Both the position numbers and the translations under genes were made by a program. The notes beneath the pieces are model-generated. The model did no database searches. It saw nothing but the letters and a program-made list of their open reading frames with translations, and was not told the origin of the DNA. DNA of 64,000 nucleotides from Parasedimentitalea denitrificans (GTDB lineage: Bacteria; Pseudomonadota; Alphaproteobacteria; Rhodobacterales; Rhodobacteraceae): positions 1 through 64,000 of the forward strand of contig NZ_QHLQ01000015.1 of assembly GCF_011813015.1 (NCBI RefSeq), given 5' to 3'. Of the stretch, positions 63,768 through 64,000 are shown one piece after another (within the stretch, counting starts at the first letter, position 1; each line of letters starts with the position of its first letter).

Positions 63768-63982
63768 ACAACCGCCCTCGCAAACATTCGCTAACCCTGC
63801 GCGGACATCGTACTTCGGTGTCGCTAGAGGATGAGTTCTGGTCAACATTTCGAAAAATCGCCGCAGAGGATGGACGCCCAATCAATGATCTGGCAGCCGA
63901 GATCGACGAGTCCCGTGGCACAGATTGCGGCCTTGCGTCGGCAATTCGATTGTTTGTGCTCAGACGTTTAACGGCGAGCTAG
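63764..63982 (+). CDS. Ribbon-helix-helix domain protein
   Basis: A 72-residue protein with a ribbon-helix-helix fold: SLTLRGHRTSVSLEDEFWST strand/helix, then AEDGRPINDLAAEIDESRG and a hydrophobic C-terminal helix (LASAIRLFVLRRLTA). Such proteins dimerise to bind DNA, but the 4-residue overlap with the DUF4169 gene downstream of fumC gives no target. Confidence 0.8.
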   Translation: MNNRPRKHSLTLRGHRTSVSLEDEFWSTFRKIAAEDGRPINDLAAEIDESRGTDCGLASAIRLFVLRRLTAS

Positions 63983-64000
63983 CCTAGGACGATCTACGGC

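Overview
The window looks like a chromosomal segment of a marine alphaproteobacterium of the roseobacter group (Rhodobacteraceae). The main clues are a dmdA-acuI pair for DMSP demethylation, the trgA-trgB-cysK tellurite locus known from Rhodobacter, an SspB adaptor, a fumC-DUF4169-ribbon-helix-helix string, several TRAP/ABC uptake systems and a Rhodobacteraceae-type flagellin. The species cannot be named from the sequence alone.

Left part (1-6.1 kb): an IS3-family element cut by the window edge, sitting against the remnant of a second IS3 orfA; a LuxI-type acyl-homoserine-lactone synthase downstream of a hybrid histidine kinase, with no LuxR visible; rpsU; tRNA-Val(TAC); and an isolated flagellin gene.

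Catabolic block 1 (6.1-19.6 kb): a GlxA/CdhR-type AraC regulator diverges from a three-gene acyl-CoA operon (acyl-CoA dehydrogenase, ADP-forming acyl-CoA synthetase, CaiD-like hydratase) that fits carnitine or gamma-butyrobetaine metabolism. A basic amino-acid ABC transporter follows, then a divergent TetR-aruH-aruI-DDAH operon that should convert arginine through 2-ketoarginine and methylarginines to citrulline plus methylamines.

Catabolic block 2 (19.7-29 kb): a ribose-type ABC transporter with a Tat-type binding protein, mtnK, mtnA, a SorC-type regulator and a class II aldolase fused to a short-chain dehydrogenase. Together they look like uptake and DHAP-shunt degradation of 5-methylthioribose or 5-deoxyribose. 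Similar GTCAA/TTGAC inverted repeats lie in both divergent promoter regions.

Catabolic block 3 (29.3-37.4 kb): 6-phosphogluconate dehydrogenase, a TRAP transporter, gluconokinase and a LacI-type regulator, best read as gluconate use, followed by a lone acetate kinase.

Accessory zone (37.5-46.6 kb): transposon debris and a pentapeptide-like ORF, then a compact integrative element of about 7.5 kb. It is bounded by a 15-bp direct repeat of the tRNA-Ser(GGA) 3' end and has paired candidate integrase arm sites near both ends. It carries a tyrosine integrase, an AlpA-like protein, several unknown genes, an exported trypsin-like protease and an exported Sel1-repeat protein.

Right part (46.7-64 kb): an alanyl-tRNA editing gene with one in-frame TGA; a DUF3772/MscS channel; cysK-trgB-trgA; a cysteine-desulfurase-like enzyme; a VOC protein; acuI-dmdA with a divergent GntR regulator and two tandem operator-like palindromes; a rhodanese-ChrB/ChrA chromate pair; sspB; and fumC with two small genes. 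Sulfur chemistry recurs (DMSP, methylthioribose, cysteine, tellurite), as does the use of methylated nitrogen compounds.
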